64,000 bases of DNA from Nitrosospira sp. NpAV (GCF_000832065.1 NZ_JXQM01000019.1:207680-271679), one strand, 5' to 3'. Positions 1-9,268 are shown, counted from the first letter of the stretch. A program made the numbers and translations. The notes: generated by a model from the letters alone, not told the origin.

Positions 1-207
1 CTTTTCCTCTACCTTCGCCTGTAACGCCGAAGCAGCATCTTCATACTGCCTCGCTACCGCCTCGTGATCGCTTTGCGTAGTTGCATTCTCGGCCGCTGCA
101 CGAATCTCAGGGGTGTCAATCGGCTGAGCCGCCGTCGCGGAAGCGCTCACCGAAACCAGCAAGGCTATCATCAATGCCGTGAATAAATTTCCTGATTTTG
201 TCTTCAT
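1..207 (-). CDS. Partial small secreted protein, paralogue of the 17.4 and 18.4 kb genes
   Basis: Only the N-terminal 69 codons lie in the window; the 3' end runs off the left edge. The start is the ATG at 207-205. The protein begins with a signal peptide ending near ATAAQP, followed by IDTPEIRAAAENATT and an EHEAVARQYEDAA-like stretch. The same layout (signal peptide, then TPEIRAA, then HEAVA..YE.AA) occurs in the two genes at 17449 and 18375, so this is a third member of one family. The family has no function I recognise. The mature part is predicted to be helical and Glu/Gln-rich, and the signal peptide places it in the periplasm or outside the cell. Confidence 0.75.
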   Translation of the reverse strand, partial: MKTKSGNLFTALMIALLVSVSASATAAQPIDTPEIRAAAENATTQSDHEAVARQYEDAASALQAKVEEK

Positions 208-568
208 GATAGCAATGGACCAATTAGGAAGAGAACGACTTTATCTTAGCCCAGCCAATGCTATGGGTATATTGGGGAAACCCTGGTTTTGTAGTAAGGA
301 AAACTATTAGCGTTAGAAATGAGAAATGACCAACCCGCAGTACCATGGCAACAGCGAGACGGTAACCCCTGATACCGTGCGTCGGTAACTGATCATCATA
401 CTGAAAATCCAGCGCGGGCCACCCGGCAAAAAAAAGAATAAGCGCATAAGCCGGCATCCAATCGAATACGAGCAGCACGCCACTTTTTAGTGGCGCGGAC
501 AAAACTCTGCTGCGCCATCCCCCCGATAAACATGCCCAGTTAGCTCCTGTTGGGCCGCCAAAGTGATA

Positions 569-664
569 TTGGGACAGTCTGCCCATAAGTTTGGGATAGG
601 CTGCATAGTCCCGCTCGATAATCGCGCCCATCATATCCCCTGTGGTTTTCCTGTTAATCGAGCG
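569..664 (-). pseudogene. Decayed gene fragment A, homologous to the fragment at 2.0-2.26 kb
   Basis: On the minus strand this stretch encodes RSIN...MMGAIIERDYAAYPKL followed by GRLSQ. The stretch at 2034-2126 encodes RSIN...MMGMIIERNHTAHPKL followed by RLSQ. The two are clearly homologous at protein and DNA level with a one-codon gap. The frame stays open to 224, but the later residues do not match the other copy and look non-coding, so I read it as a fragment of a lost gene. The remaining 208-916 region shows no other gene. Confidence 0.4.
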
Positions 665-916
665 GCCAGATGCGAGGGGTCTAGTTAATAGATCACAGGC
701 ATGGACAACAGGGTCGACATCAATTTACCGGGAAGCCGCGGGCACGGCAAGTCTGGAACAGCTGAAGGAACATACAGGTTCCAAAGCTCAGGTAAGAAAC
801 TGATTTGACAGGTTTCTTATCAGCCAACTTGCCGGGCCGGGTCGCAAAAAGCACCAGATGGTTGATGGTATTTTGTTGTCATATCTGTCCTTCTTTTCAT
901 ATAACTTGGAGATAAC

Positions 917-1879
917 ATGTCTACTTTGTTCACGATCAATATACAAAACAACAGCAGTTCCTTTCAGAACTTCTATGTCTTCCAGCAGCCTGCAATCTAT
1001 GTAGGAGGCCAGCAGGTATATTCGAATAGCTTATGGAGCCAGGGTGTGCTGCCCAGCAGTACAGGGGGTTCCTCTGCAACATTCTTGATGCTTCAACAGT
1101 TCTATGCCGGTGTTCAGCAGCAAATAACCCCTCCCGCAGTCGGAGGAGTTTCCGGATACTCGTCTGCGATTCAAGCGATAGGCTTAACCCCCGCAGCAGG
1201 CGGTTCCCCTACGAATAACACAACCAGCATGATCATCTCCCCGGCATTAGGATTGACGCCACCTGTAAACACAACTGGCCCTCAAGCCGGTTCTTACCGG
1301 ATTATTACTCCCACCTTTAATCCTACCGTAACTCCATACAATGCAGGGGCAGCGTCTCAATCCCCGTCGGGCATAGTGACTCTTTCCAATTTCGTCGTTG
1401 CCCAGCCAAATCAAAACATAGATTGTCAGCCTGTACTACAGTTTTATGTACAAACCGGGACTTACACACCGGGTACGGTCATTAATTTTTCGACTTCTTC
1501 GGTAAATGCTGCCCTGTGCAATGCCACTACAGGATTTGTGACATTTAATGTTAGTTACAATGTAGATGGTACCTGGTCTGTGACGTCATCCGCTGCGACG
1601 AAAGTAATGGGGCAACCTCGAATCCAAGCACAGGCCCATCCCTCGACGCTTTCGCTCTCCGCAGATGCAGCAAACAACGCAGAGATCAAAAATGAAGCCG
1701 GAACGGCAGTGATATGTACGGGTTACGCCGCCAACTTTAATACGCCTGTCACAGTGCAAGCATTGAGCAACCCCGGTGTTATCCAACTCCATAGCGAGTA
1801 TCAGGTGGGTCCCACCGGTGGTCCTTATACCGGACGCATGTGCACAAGTATAGTAGGGAATACGGCTACATTCGCGTAG
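917..1879 (+). CDS. Uncharacterised 320-aa Gln/Asn/Ser/Thr-rich protein
   Basis: The ATG at 917 follows a purine-rich TTGGAGATAAC ribosome site. There is no signal peptide and no membrane segment. The protein is rich in Q, N, S, T, G and P and looks built from beta strands. Its N-terminus (MSTLFTINIQNNSSSFQNF, then FQQPAIYVGG) gives no clue to an enzyme. There are three Cys residues in the middle and late parts (IDCQP, ALCNA, VICTG) and one near the end (RMCTS). I do not recognise a function. Codon use looks normal, which supports a real gene. It sits alone between two decayed fragments of another family. An extracellular or stress role is possible but nothing in the sequence shows it. Confidence 0.75.
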   Translation: MSTLFTINIQNNSSSFQNFYVFQQPAIYVGGQQVYSNSLWSQGVLPSSTGGSSATFLMLQQFYAGVQQQITPPAVGGVSGYSSAIQAIGLTPAAGGSPTNNTTSMIISPALGLTPPVNTTGPQAGSYRIITPTFNPTVTPYNAGAASQSPSGIVTLSNFVVAQPNQNIDCQPVLQFYVQTGTYTPGTVINFSTSSVNAALCNATTGFVTFNVSYNVDGTWSVTSSAATKVMGQPRIQAQAHPSTLSLSADAANNAEIKNEAGTAVICTGYAANFNTPVTVQALSNPGVIQLHSEYQVGPTGGPYTGRMCTSIVGNTATFA

Positions 1880-1970
1880 CCGCTGACGTCCTGAATCTCT
1901 TATTGGATGCCAAAACAAACGGGGGACCCGATCAACCCGATTAGGTCCCTCTTTGTGCATTGAACAAGAT

Positions 1971-2261
1971 TCAGAATCGGTACTTTGGAAGCCCGAACTC
2001 TTCCTCTATGCATTCGGCAAGAGGCTGAATAGATTGAGACAGTCTGACAGTAAGTTTGGGATGGGCTGTATGGTTTCGCTCGATAATCATGCCCATCATA
2101 TTCTCTGCGGCAATGTTGATGGAACGGACAAATGCAGTAATTAAGTTAATGCAGGCACGGGAATGGCCCGGGGCGCATTCCTCCGCATCCGGGAATAATA
2201 CAACTTCATATATGGTTTGCCGGAATGGTGACAGATACGTAATGCCCGAATCGATCTGAAT
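1971..2261 (-). pseudogene. Decayed gene fragment B, homologous to fragment A
   Basis: The frame is open from an upstream stop at 2264 to a stop at 1971-1973 but contains no usable start codon upstream of the conserved part. The translation reads YEVVLFPDAEECAPG, then ACINLITAFVRSIN, then MMGMIIERNHTAHPKL, and ends EEEFGLPKYRF. It looks like genuine protein that has lost its 5' end. The middle matches fragment A at 569-664. Between this fragment and the AraC-type gene at 2436 I see nothing further. Confidence 0.45.
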
Positions 2262-2435
2262 TCACCATAACTGTACACGTGGAACCGTTCAGACGAACTC
2301 GACGATCCGGTTCCCTACTCCCGCGGCCATTCGCGCACGCTCCCGGCGAACGCATTGCGTAGGCCGCTTCACGTTATCCCCTTGAAGGAATGACAGAATT
2401 CCCATTTTTAATTTATGAAAGGTATAGGAGTTGAG

Positions 2436-3182
2436 ATGACCAACGCTGCTCACCGATTGCTGGATCCGACGGCCCGGAGCGTTAAATACATTTTGCTGCG
2501 ACTGCCCCATGCAATAAGAATACCTCCATTGTGCCTCTCCGAGCTGGGGTGCGCCCTGATATCGGATCAAATGTATCACGATCAATCTTTGAACGCACGA
2601 TGGCTGTTTATCAATCCGCAATGGCCGATATTCAAGGAATTACAGGCGGAGACGGCTGCCTGTACTCTGATAGCCCTTCTTGCGGAGCCGCTGGTCCGAA
2701 GAGACAGCACGCCTTCTGTTAATATCCCGGATAGACGACGGGGAGACAGACGACGGGGTGGTCTTGCCATCGTCAAGGAGTTTATTGACAAGTCTTTGGC
2801 CTTGGAATCCTTGGATGTGGCATTAATCGGGCATCAATTTGGTATGTCACGTTCATCTGTTTACCGGCTGTTCGAGTCGGAGGGAGGATTGGCTAATTAC
2901 ATTCGGCGGCGTCGATTACTGCATGCATTCTCGTTATTGGTCTCACCGCCACCGGAAGGCCCCCTGCGTATCCTTGACGTCGCAGTCGAATGCGGATTCA
3001 GCAGCGACATGGTTTTCACGCGAGCTTTTCGAAAAATGTTTTCGTTGACTCCGAGCGCAGTGCGTTCGATGGCCGCACGACAAACGCCAGAGCCCGGTGA
3101 TCTGTTGACGAGGCTGCAGAGCAGTCCCATGGCTGGCATGTGCGATCTCTCGCATGTACTTGGACTTTCCCCGAAACGATAA
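2436..3182 (+). CDS. AraC-family transcriptional regulator
   Basis: The last 100 residues form the double helix-turn-helix of the AraC/XylS family: DVALIGHQFGMSRSSVYRLF for the first helix pair, then ILDVAVECGFSSDMVFTRAF for the second, followed by the typical FSLTPSAVRS end. The N-terminal half is a sensor-like domain I cannot assign. It lacks the clustered Cys residues of the Ada phosphotriester domain. I chose ATG 2436 over 2415 because TAGGAG lies five bases upstream of it. The gene is followed 110 bp later by ogt and then by an alkA-like glycosylase on the same strand. Regulation of that pair is a reasonable inference, not a demonstrated fact. Confidence 0.85.
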   Translation: MTNAAHRLLDPTARSVKYILLRLPHAIRIPPLCLSELGCALISDQMYHDQSLNARWLFINPQWPIFKELQAETAACTLIALLAEPLVRRDSTPSVNIPDRRRGDRRRGGLAIVKEFIDKSLALESLDVALIGHQFGMSRSSVYRLFESEGGLANYIRRRRLLHAFSLLVSPPPEGPLRILDVAVECGFSSDMVFTRAFRKMFSLTPSAVRSMAARQTPEPGDLLTRLQSSPMAGMCDLSHVLGLSPKR

Positions 3183-3292
3183 AAGGTCATTTGACTGCCA
3201 TCGTTGAATTTTCCTTTGAATCCACTCACAATTTATGAGTATCAACGAATCATTGATGGAGGATGTTTCTTCAATCATAAGAGGCTGGGCAA

Positions 3293-3793
3293 ATGTCATA
3301 TGTATGCAAGGTAATGGACTCACCCATCGGCAAATTGAAGCTAGTCGCAAATGGATCGAGGCTCTCTGCAATTTTGTGGGAAAACGATAAGCCCAATCGA
3401 GTAAGGCTTGGCCCCATTCACGAAGATAAAGACAGTCCGATTCTGGCAGAGACGGAACGGCAACTGAATGAGTATTTCGCGGGAAAAAGAAACCGTTTTG
3501 AGCTTGACCTCGACTTTGTTGGAACCGAATTTCAAAGAAAGGTTTGGGAAACGCTATTGACCATTCCGTTCGGGGAAACTCGCAGCTACGGGGAAATCGC
3601 GGTGCAAATTGGCAATGCAAGGGCAGTTCGGGCGGTGGGTGCCGCCACTGGAAAGAATCCCATCTCTATTATCGCTCCTTGCCATCGTGTCATAGGCGCA
3701 TCGGGCGACCTCACGGGATTTGCTGGCGGACTCAGCGTAAAAAAGATGTTGCTCACCTTGGAAAGTGGTAGCCCATCGCAAACCGCAGTGTAA
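3293..3793 (+). CDS. ogt: Methylated-DNA--protein-cysteine methyltransferase
   Basis: A suicide DNA-repair protein that moves the alkyl group from O6-alkylguanine or O4-alkylthymine to its own cysteine. The active-site motif IAPCHRVIG is present near residue 129, preceded by the helix-turn-helix part GETRSYGEIA and the arginine-finger region ARAVRAVGAATGKNP. At 166 aa it has the usual size of Ogt/AdaB-type proteins and lacks the Ada N-terminal domains. It lies between an AraC regulator and an alkA-like gene, an arrangement that carries in separate genes what Ada and AlkA do in enterobacteria. Confidence 0.93.
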   Translation: MSYVCKVMDSPIGKLKLVANGSRLSAILWENDKPNRVRLGPIHEDKDSPILAETERQLNEYFAGKRNRFELDLDFVGTEFQRKVWETLLTIPFGETRSYGEIAVQIGNARAVRAVGAATGKNPISIIAPCHRVIGASGDLTGFAGGLSVKKMLLTLESGSPSQTAV

Positions 3794-3848
3794 CCGATGG
3801 TAACTTATCGAGAGGGGCACGTATAATGCATTTTTCATATCAAGCCCC

Positions 3849-4829
3849 ATGATACGTGATAGAAAAACACACTATGAGGCATCCACCGTACCGCCTGCAT
3901 GCTGGCATGAGGGAATGGTGGATGAGGTAAGCATCGTGACCGGCACGGATACGTCAATCTTGCTTTCCTATCGTCCACCCTTTGACTGGCCTGGTGTACT
4001 GGCTTTTTTAAAAGCGCGCGAATTGAAAGGCGTTGAATGGATAACAGATAGCTTTTATTCCCGCACCGTTCATTTGGGCGAACACAAAGGCTGGATCAAA
4101 ATAACAAATGCCGAATGCAAGAATGCCGTCATGCTGGAGTTTACCCCTAGCCTGACACCCGTTCTGCCTGCACTTCTGCGCCGGGTGCGGGATTTATTCG
4201 ATTTGAATGCACGACCCGATATCATTGCCGAGCAACTTAGCGAGGACAAATTTTTGGCCCCCTTGGTAAAAGCCAATCCCGGTATGCGAGTGCCGGGTGC
4301 TTTCAAAGGGTTTGAAATGGGTCTACGCGCTATTCTCGGCCAGCAAGTAACCGTGAAAGCCGCAACCACGGTTGCCGGGCGCGTTATCGCGGTGTTTGGT
4401 GAGCCCTTCGTTACGCCATATCCCGAATTGAATCGTCTGACGCCTGTGCCCGCCCGCATCGCCAAGGCCACCGTCGATGATCTTGCCAAGCACGGTATTA
4501 TAGGCGCGCGGTGCAAAAGCATTATCGCTCTCGCGCAAGCGGAATGCTCGGGTCAATTGTCGCTCGATAGCGATACCTATCACAATGCTGACGCTGCAAT
4601 CGAACGCATGGCTGAATTACCCGGCATCGGTCAATGGACGGCGCATTATATCGCCATGCGGGCCTTGCGTTGGCCAGACGCCTTTCCAAAAGGTGATATA
4701 GCGGTCCTTAACAATCTCGGTGGCGTCACAGTGAAGCAAGCCGAGGCAATGTCGCAGGCTTGGCGACCTTGGCGCAGCTATGCCGTATTGCACATTTGGA
4801 GCATCAAGAAAGATGCTGCCAAAGTTTAA
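3849..4829 (+). CDS. alkA: DNA-3-methyladenine glycosylase II (AlkA-like)
   Basis: A base-excision glycosylase that removes alkylated bases from DNA. Residues about 35-135 match the AlkA N-terminal domain (YRPPFDWPGVLAFL, then RTVHLGEHKGWIKI). The rest is the helix-hairpin-helix/GPD fold: the region around FKGFEMGLRAILGQQVTVKA, the hairpin LPGIGQWTAHYIAMRAL, and then PKGDIAVL carrying the expected catalytic Asp. The start is uncertain: there is no strong ribosome site at 3849, and the first 30 residues are not typical, so the enzyme may begin later, for example at the Met of GMVDEVSIV. It follows ogt by 55 bp and the two are probably co-transcribed. Confidence 0.88.
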   Translation: MIRDRKTHYEASTVPPACWHEGMVDEVSIVTGTDTSILLSYRPPFDWPGVLAFLKARELKGVEWITDSFYSRTVHLGEHKGWIKITNAECKNAVMLEFTPSLTPVLPALLRRVRDLFDLNARPDIIAEQLSEDKFLAPLVKANPGMRVPGAFKGFEMGLRAILGQQVTVKAATTVAGRVIAVFGEPFVTPYPELNRLTPVPARIAKATVDDLAKHGIIGARCKSIIALAQAECSGQLSLDSDTYHNADAAIERMAELPGIGQWTAHYIAMRALRWPDAFPKGDIAVLNNLGGVTVKQAEAMSQAWRPWRSYAVLHIWSIKKDAAKV

Positions 4830-4919
4830 CTTGCCCTACCGGGCCGCTCATAGTCTACTGTTCACATCCTTTGCCATTCATGAACCTCAAAGGAAGTCAC
4901 GTCCGGATAAGCTTTCGCA

Positions 4920-6857
4920 TTAGGAGCCGACCTTCCGCCGCTGGCAGATTTCCCCATTTCGCCGGCCGACAAATTCTATGATTCTTGCGTGGGGCCGTGG
5001 CAATTCCCATGTTCCATCGCCTACTTTACGCACCGCCTCGAACGGCCGCCCATCCGCATACGTTTCCAGTTCGTCCAGGCCGCTTGTAGTCACGGCCACG
5101 GTATCGCCATTGACTTCCACTTTCAGTACCGTGCGCGGGATACCCGCAAGAAATCCAGCGCAAAACGCAATCAATCCACGGTTCTCGTGGAGCAGATCGT
5201 CGAGGGTCATCTCATAGGGAATCCCCGGAACACCCAGATCCTCTATCGGCATCCCATCGGCGGCACCGCTGCGAAGCGCGCGGCGAATGGCTACCGTGTA
5301 GCCCACATCGGCGGGCAGCCCCTCCAGCTCAAAAGGTGTGCCTACCAAGGCTTCGCGAAGATCATAGTGTGTCCAGACGTTGGCCCCGCCCGCGCCGCTA
5401 CCCTCCCCCACGCATATCAAGGGGCCAATTTCATTGTCGACAAAACCCGCGGCGAACAAATCACCCGCTGAATAGGTATTGGGGTCCACCACGCAGGCGA
5501 CCGGGCCGCTGTAGCGCTGGCCAACATCATTGCACCAGGCGGGGTCGGTCAACGGCAGGGGTTGCGAATAAGCCTCTCCCGTGGCGATCGCCGCCTCGAG
5601 AGACGGCAGCCAGGCCTCGAACTCCATCCGGTTGAAAGGACTGCGCGCCAGGGCCCGCATCAACGGAGTCGCCAGCACGCTGAAGCGTGCGGGCGTAACG
5701 GTATTTGGCGTGAACAGTTGCAGCAGCCGCTCGGCCGCCCAGATCAGTCCCCCGGGATTGCCGCGCAGATCGACGATCAGGCCGGTTTCCGGCAAAAGGT
5801 CCAGCAGCCTTATCACCTCGGCGATGAAGGCATCGTCGTCATCGACATCGAAGCTCCAAATACGTAAATAACCCAGCTCACCCTGCGTTTTATCCTTGAT
5901 GACACGTGCCGCGAGCGCGTCCTGAAACCAGGTCTTGATCCATCCCTTGTCGCGTGCAACGGCGACGCCGCTGCGCTCGGCCTGCCACACGCTTCCCGAA
6001 AACATCATTTTCTTCGCGCGCCGCACGACTTCCGCTGCCTGATCCGCGGCAATATAACGGGATGCGCGCGAACCCGGCCGTTGGCTGGTATCCGCGCGGG
6101 CGGGATGAACAACACGCCAGGGAATTCGTACCTCCCGGCGCGTCTCGGCAGGCAAAATCCGGTAGCCGATATCCACCAGCATCTCGTCCGGTGGCGGCCC
6201 GCCTTCAAGCGCCCTGAAGGTAAGGGATTCCAGCGCCCTGGCACGGCGGGCATCCGGACGTCCGCCGGTTTCCCGGTCCGAATACAAATCAACCGCCCTG
6301 GCAAACGGAATGCTATTCCAGCTTTCCAGTACTACACCCGCTGTAAATTTGGGATCGCGTATCAACTGGGGCGCCGCCACTTTTGAAACCACGAAAACCG
6401 GATCGTCGTGCGACCCATACTGTTCAACGAGAAACGGGAGCGTCGCCACCGCCCCTTGGCCGGCCCGGGGTCCGCTATAACGGGTATGTGCATCGCGCAA
6501 ACCCAGAACAATCGAGGTCAGTGCCAGATGGAATTCCCCCTCCGACAACTCGGCGACGCGGCTTCGCAGCAGGTGCAACGCCTGCACCGGATCGAGCGCG
6601 TAGGCGGCCCGCTTTTGGGGAAGGTGACAATAGGCGCCACTGATCACGGTGACCAGCGCATCGATAATGCGCAGCCGTTCTCCCCCGTCAAGCACGTAGG
6701 CGAGCTCTATCCGGGCACCCGCCTCCCCACCTGTCTCCCCCCGCCTGGCACGTGCCGCCGGGGGAGCGGTGCCAAAGAGAAATTCACTGAGAAGTTGCCC
6801 GGTCTGCGCTCTCAAGAGGGTGGCGTCGGCACCCCTCCCACGAATCAGATTGATCAT
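4920..6857 (-). CDS. S41-family serine peptidase
   Basis: A 645-aa protein of the C-terminal-processing/tricorn-core peptidase family. The core shows GELGYLRIWSF, the nucleotide-like VDLRGNPGGLIWAAERL segment, and NTYSAGDLFAAG, in which the Ser is the expected nucleophile. The region after it, GEGSGAGGANVWTH, is also typical of the family. No signal peptide is visible, so it may be cytoplasmic; no PDZ domain is obvious. It is the last gene of a tight leftward operon, 14 bp after the amidohydrolase gene, which itself follows a uracil-DNA-glycosylase-like gene. The shared role of the three is unknown. The ribosome site before 6857 is weak, so the exact start is uncertain. Confidence 0.85.
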   Translation of the reverse strand: MINLIRGRGADATLLRAQTGQLLSEFLFGTAPPAARARRGETGGEAGARIELAYVLDGGERLRIIDALVTVISGAYCHLPQKRAAYALDPVQALHLLRSRVAELSEGEFHLALTSIVLGLRDAHTRYSGPRAGQGAVATLPFLVEQYGSHDDPVFVVSKVAAPQLIRDPKFTAGVVLESWNSIPFARAVDLYSDRETGGRPDARRARALESLTFRALEGGPPPDEMLVDIGYRILPAETRREVRIPWRVVHPARADTSQRPGSRASRYIAADQAAEVVRRAKKMMFSGSVWQAERSGVAVARDKGWIKTWFQDALAARVIKDKTQGELGYLRIWSFDVDDDDAFIAEVIRLLDLLPETGLIVDLRGNPGGLIWAAERLLQLFTPNTVTPARFSVLATPLMRALARSPFNRMEFEAWLPSLEAAIATGEAYSQPLPLTDPAWCNDVGQRYSGPVACVVDPNTYSAGDLFAAGFVDNEIGPLICVGEGSGAGGANVWTHYDLREALVGTPFELEGLPADVGYTVAIRRALRSGAADGMPIEDLGVPGIPYEMTLDDLLHENRGLIAFCAGFLAGIPRTVLKVEVNGDTVAVTTSGLDELETYADGRPFEAVRKVGDGTWELPRPHARIIEFVGRRNGEICQRRKVGS

Positions 6858-6871
6858 GTCAGTGGAGTTTT

Positions 6872-8428
6872 CTACGAATAAAAATCGGCCAATCCGTCAA
6901 GCAGTCCGCCATGGAAGCCGCGGCTGGAAATCGAAGCAAAAAATTCACTGTCGTGTGCAAGGGGCTGGATAGGCGGAACGATGATCTTCGTCAGATTCTT
7001 TGGCAACCCCCCCACCGGCACCTTCCCAGTGGGCATATCCAGCGCCAGGCGCAGGCGTGGCGCGCCCCCCGACCGGATAGACGCAAACGCAAGCCGACGC
7101 GCACGCTCGATCGCGACCTTGGGATCGGCCCGGACCTCTTCCAACCGCTTGAGCACTTCTCCAAAAGACCAGGGTTGAGCATCCGCGTCAAACCGGGTGA
7201 GGGCAAGACGGCGCGACTGCCCGCTGAGCTGTCCATTGAGGTTGATCTCGCTGGTTTGCCTGGCACCCGCCTGCTTCATGAGTGTTTCGGTACCGTACAA
7301 AGGCCTGCCATTCACCACTACCATCCGTACGTCAGCTTCGGTGGCGCGAAGGATCGTCTTGAAGGGATCGGCCTTGGGCTTGGCCGCGATCACAGCCACA
7401 TCGCCCAGCGCACCAGGTTGCAGGCGGCCCGCCTGCCGCTGCCACGCCTGGGCCAGTACATCGCCCGGATTGGCGGTAATCATTTTGACAAGGTCAAAGT
7501 CGGTCAGCCCCCATCCATTGGCTTCGCTCACGAGCGAAGCCACCTTTAACTCCCCGAGCACGTTTCGCGTGCCGGACGGACCCCAATCCGAGCCCACGCA
7601 GAGATTGATTCCGCGTGTCACCGCCGCCGGGACATCGGTGGTCGTACCATACAACCACAAGTTTGAAAACGGTGACCAGACAATCGCACCCGGCTCGTGC
7701 CATGTTTTGTAGGCTTCCGGGTCGACCGAATTGGTATGGATGGCAACAAGGTGGCGCTGCAAACAGCCTGCGGTGCGCGTGGCCAGATACTCCCGCTGAA
7801 CGATCGATCCCGGACGCCCCTCGGCGCAATGGTAAATAAACGTGGCGCCCTGACGCATGCGGGTAGCCCGCTCGCCGAGCTGTTCAGATTTGAGCGTGAG
7901 CGTTGACGCTAGCACCTGATGGCGGCCAACCTCGCCATCCAGCGTCTCATCCTCGATATTGCGCACCAGCCATCCATCCAGCGGACGATTGCTGGGCGGC
8001 GAACCCTGGATGCTGGTCGTGCCGCCAATCAGTGCGCGTATTTCGGCATAGGCAAGCAGTTCTACAGGCGTGGCCTCGATAAACGCATAGGCAGGCCAAG
8101 TCACGCTCTCGGCATAGGTTGGCCGCGTGGGCCATATATCATGATGGGGAAAGGGTTCCGTACGGCCGGGCTCGACCCAGAGAGGAAGCGTCGCGTATGC
8201 AAGATGACTGTGCAGGTCGATAAAACCCGGAATGACAAGATCGTTATCGACATCCGCCACGGGCGCGGCTTCGAACCCCGCCGGACCCTGGGCGGAACCT
8301 TTGGTAACCGCGGCGATGCGCCCATCATCCCCGATCCATACCTTGCCCTGAAAGGTCGCGGTCTCGCTCGGCGCCACCTTCAAGGCACGGCTAAGCGGGA
8401 CAATGCGGCCGGCGACAACGAGGCTCAT
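6872..8428 (-). CDS. Amidohydrolase-superfamily metal-dependent hydrolase
   Basis: A 518-aa protein of the cytosine-deaminase/imidazolonepropionase-like branch. The metal ligands expected for the family are visible: HSH at residues 73-75 after VIPGFIDL, a His in FIYHCAEG, a His in LVAIHTNS and the Asp in CVGSDWGPSG. The C-terminal part carries the usual small beta-sandwich, seen in GALGDVAVIAAK and VVVNGRPLYG. It would hydrolyse or deaminate a cyclic or amide substrate that cannot be named from sequence. It lies 18 bp downstream of the glycosylase-like gene and 14 bp upstream of the S41 peptidase gene, so all three are very likely one transcript. Confidence 0.85.
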   Translation of the reverse strand: MSLVVAGRIVPLSRALKVAPSETATFQGKVWIGDDGRIAAVTKGSAQGPAGFEAAPVADVDNDLVIPGFIDLHSHLAYATLPLWVEPGRTEPFPHHDIWPTRPTYAESVTWPAYAFIEATPVELLAYAEIRALIGGTTSIQGSPPSNRPLDGWLVRNIEDETLDGEVGRHQVLASTLTLKSEQLGERATRMRQGATFIYHCAEGRPGSIVQREYLATRTAGCLQRHLVAIHTNSVDPEAYKTWHEPGAIVWSPFSNLWLYGTTTDVPAAVTRGINLCVGSDWGPSGTRNVLGELKVASLVSEANGWGLTDFDLVKMITANPGDVLAQAWQRQAGRLQPGALGDVAVIAAKPKADPFKTILRATEADVRMVVVNGRPLYGTETLMKQAGARQTSEINLNGQLSGQSRRLALTRFDADAQPWSFGEVLKRLEEVRADPKVAIERARRLAFASIRSGGAPRLRLALDMPTGKVPVGGLPKNLTKIIVPPIQPLAHDSEFFASISSRGFHGGLLDGLADFYS

Positions 8429-8446
8429 GGGTGCAGGGACGCAACC

Positions 8447-9268
8447 CTAAGCGGGCAGCACATCCTTGGGTACGCGCACGACGATGGTTCTGCGCTTCTC
8501 CAGCGGAGTCTCGCCCTTCCGGTCCGCCCAGCCTTCCTCGGTGCGCATCCACGCCGGAGTGCCGGGCGGCAGATCATCCGCCAGGATATCCGGCAGATCG
8601 CCGGGGACAAAAGTGGTTCCGTACAAGGCAAGCGGTTCCGCTACATCGAAGTGTTGAATGGCCGGCCTAAGCGCCGCCAGCCCATCGTTCCAGTTCTGGA
8701 GCATTTTCGTCACCGCCACTTGCCGTTCCGCATTCGTGCTGGCTGAACTTTCGGGCCAGGTGGGATGCGTCAGATGCCGGAATGGCAACGGAGAACGTCC
8801 GGCCGCATCGGGAGAAGCAAGCCAGCTCTGCCATGCCGTATTGGCAAGTCCGCCCAGGGCCACAACCGCTTCAATGGTACTGCGATCGAGAATAGCCTTG
8901 ATCCAGCGGTTGCGATAGGCGGTAATCGCGGGGTCGCCGATATGGCGGGTCCCACCGCCCTGACCGTAAACACTGTAGAGAAAAGTATTGATAAAAACGT
9001 AGCTGCGGGTAATGCCGAGACGCTGGAGGAAGCCTTGCGCGCGCTTGCCCGCCGTGCCGACGAGAATACGCCGCGCGACCACTTCGTGCTGCGCGGGGTC
9101 CTGGCCGATGATGAGCACATGAGCGCTTCCATCCAGCCGGCCCCGATGGAAAACAGGTCCCCACTCTACCCGGAAATCAGCTGGGGGATAAACGTCTTCC
9201 GCGGGATATTCCGATACAAGCTTTACGAAGGGTTGCTTGTAATAGCCACGATCAAACGGAATAGCCAT
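8447..9268 (-). CDS. Uracil-DNA-glycosylase superfamily protein
   Basis: The N-terminal two thirds carry the UDG fold: HVLIIGQDPAQHE is the water-activating loop region, RSYVFINTFLYS follows, and LTHPTWPESS is the DNA-intercalation loop region with its His. The arrangement resembles the family 4/5 group more than classical Ung. The C-terminal 70 residues (after HFDVAEPLALYG) are an extension I cannot assign. The start at 9268 is preceded by a GGGGG ribosome site. It is the first gene of a three-gene leftward operon with an amidohydrolase and an S41 peptidase, an unusual setting for a repair enzyme. The 324 bp upstream (9269-9592) show no gene. Confidence 0.82.
   Translation of the reverse strand: MAIPFDRGYYKQPFVKLVSEYPAEDVYPPADFRVEWGPVFHRGRLDGSAHVLIIGQDPAQHEVVARRILVGTAGKRAQGFLQRLGITRSYVFINTFLYSVYGQGGGTRHIGDPAITAYRNRWIKAILDRSTIEAVVALGGLANTAWQSWLASPDAAGRSPLPFRHLTHPTWPESSASTNAERQVAVTKMLQNWNDGLAALRPAIQHFDVAEPLALYGTTFVPGDLPDILADDLPPGTPAWMRTEEGWADRKGETPLEKRRTIVVRVPKDVLPA

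Noticed and set aside
224..634. 136-codon minus-strand frame as an intact gene
   Set aside because: Only its first 22 codons match the homologous fragment at 2.03-2.1 kb; the rest has no protein-like pattern and no ribosome site.
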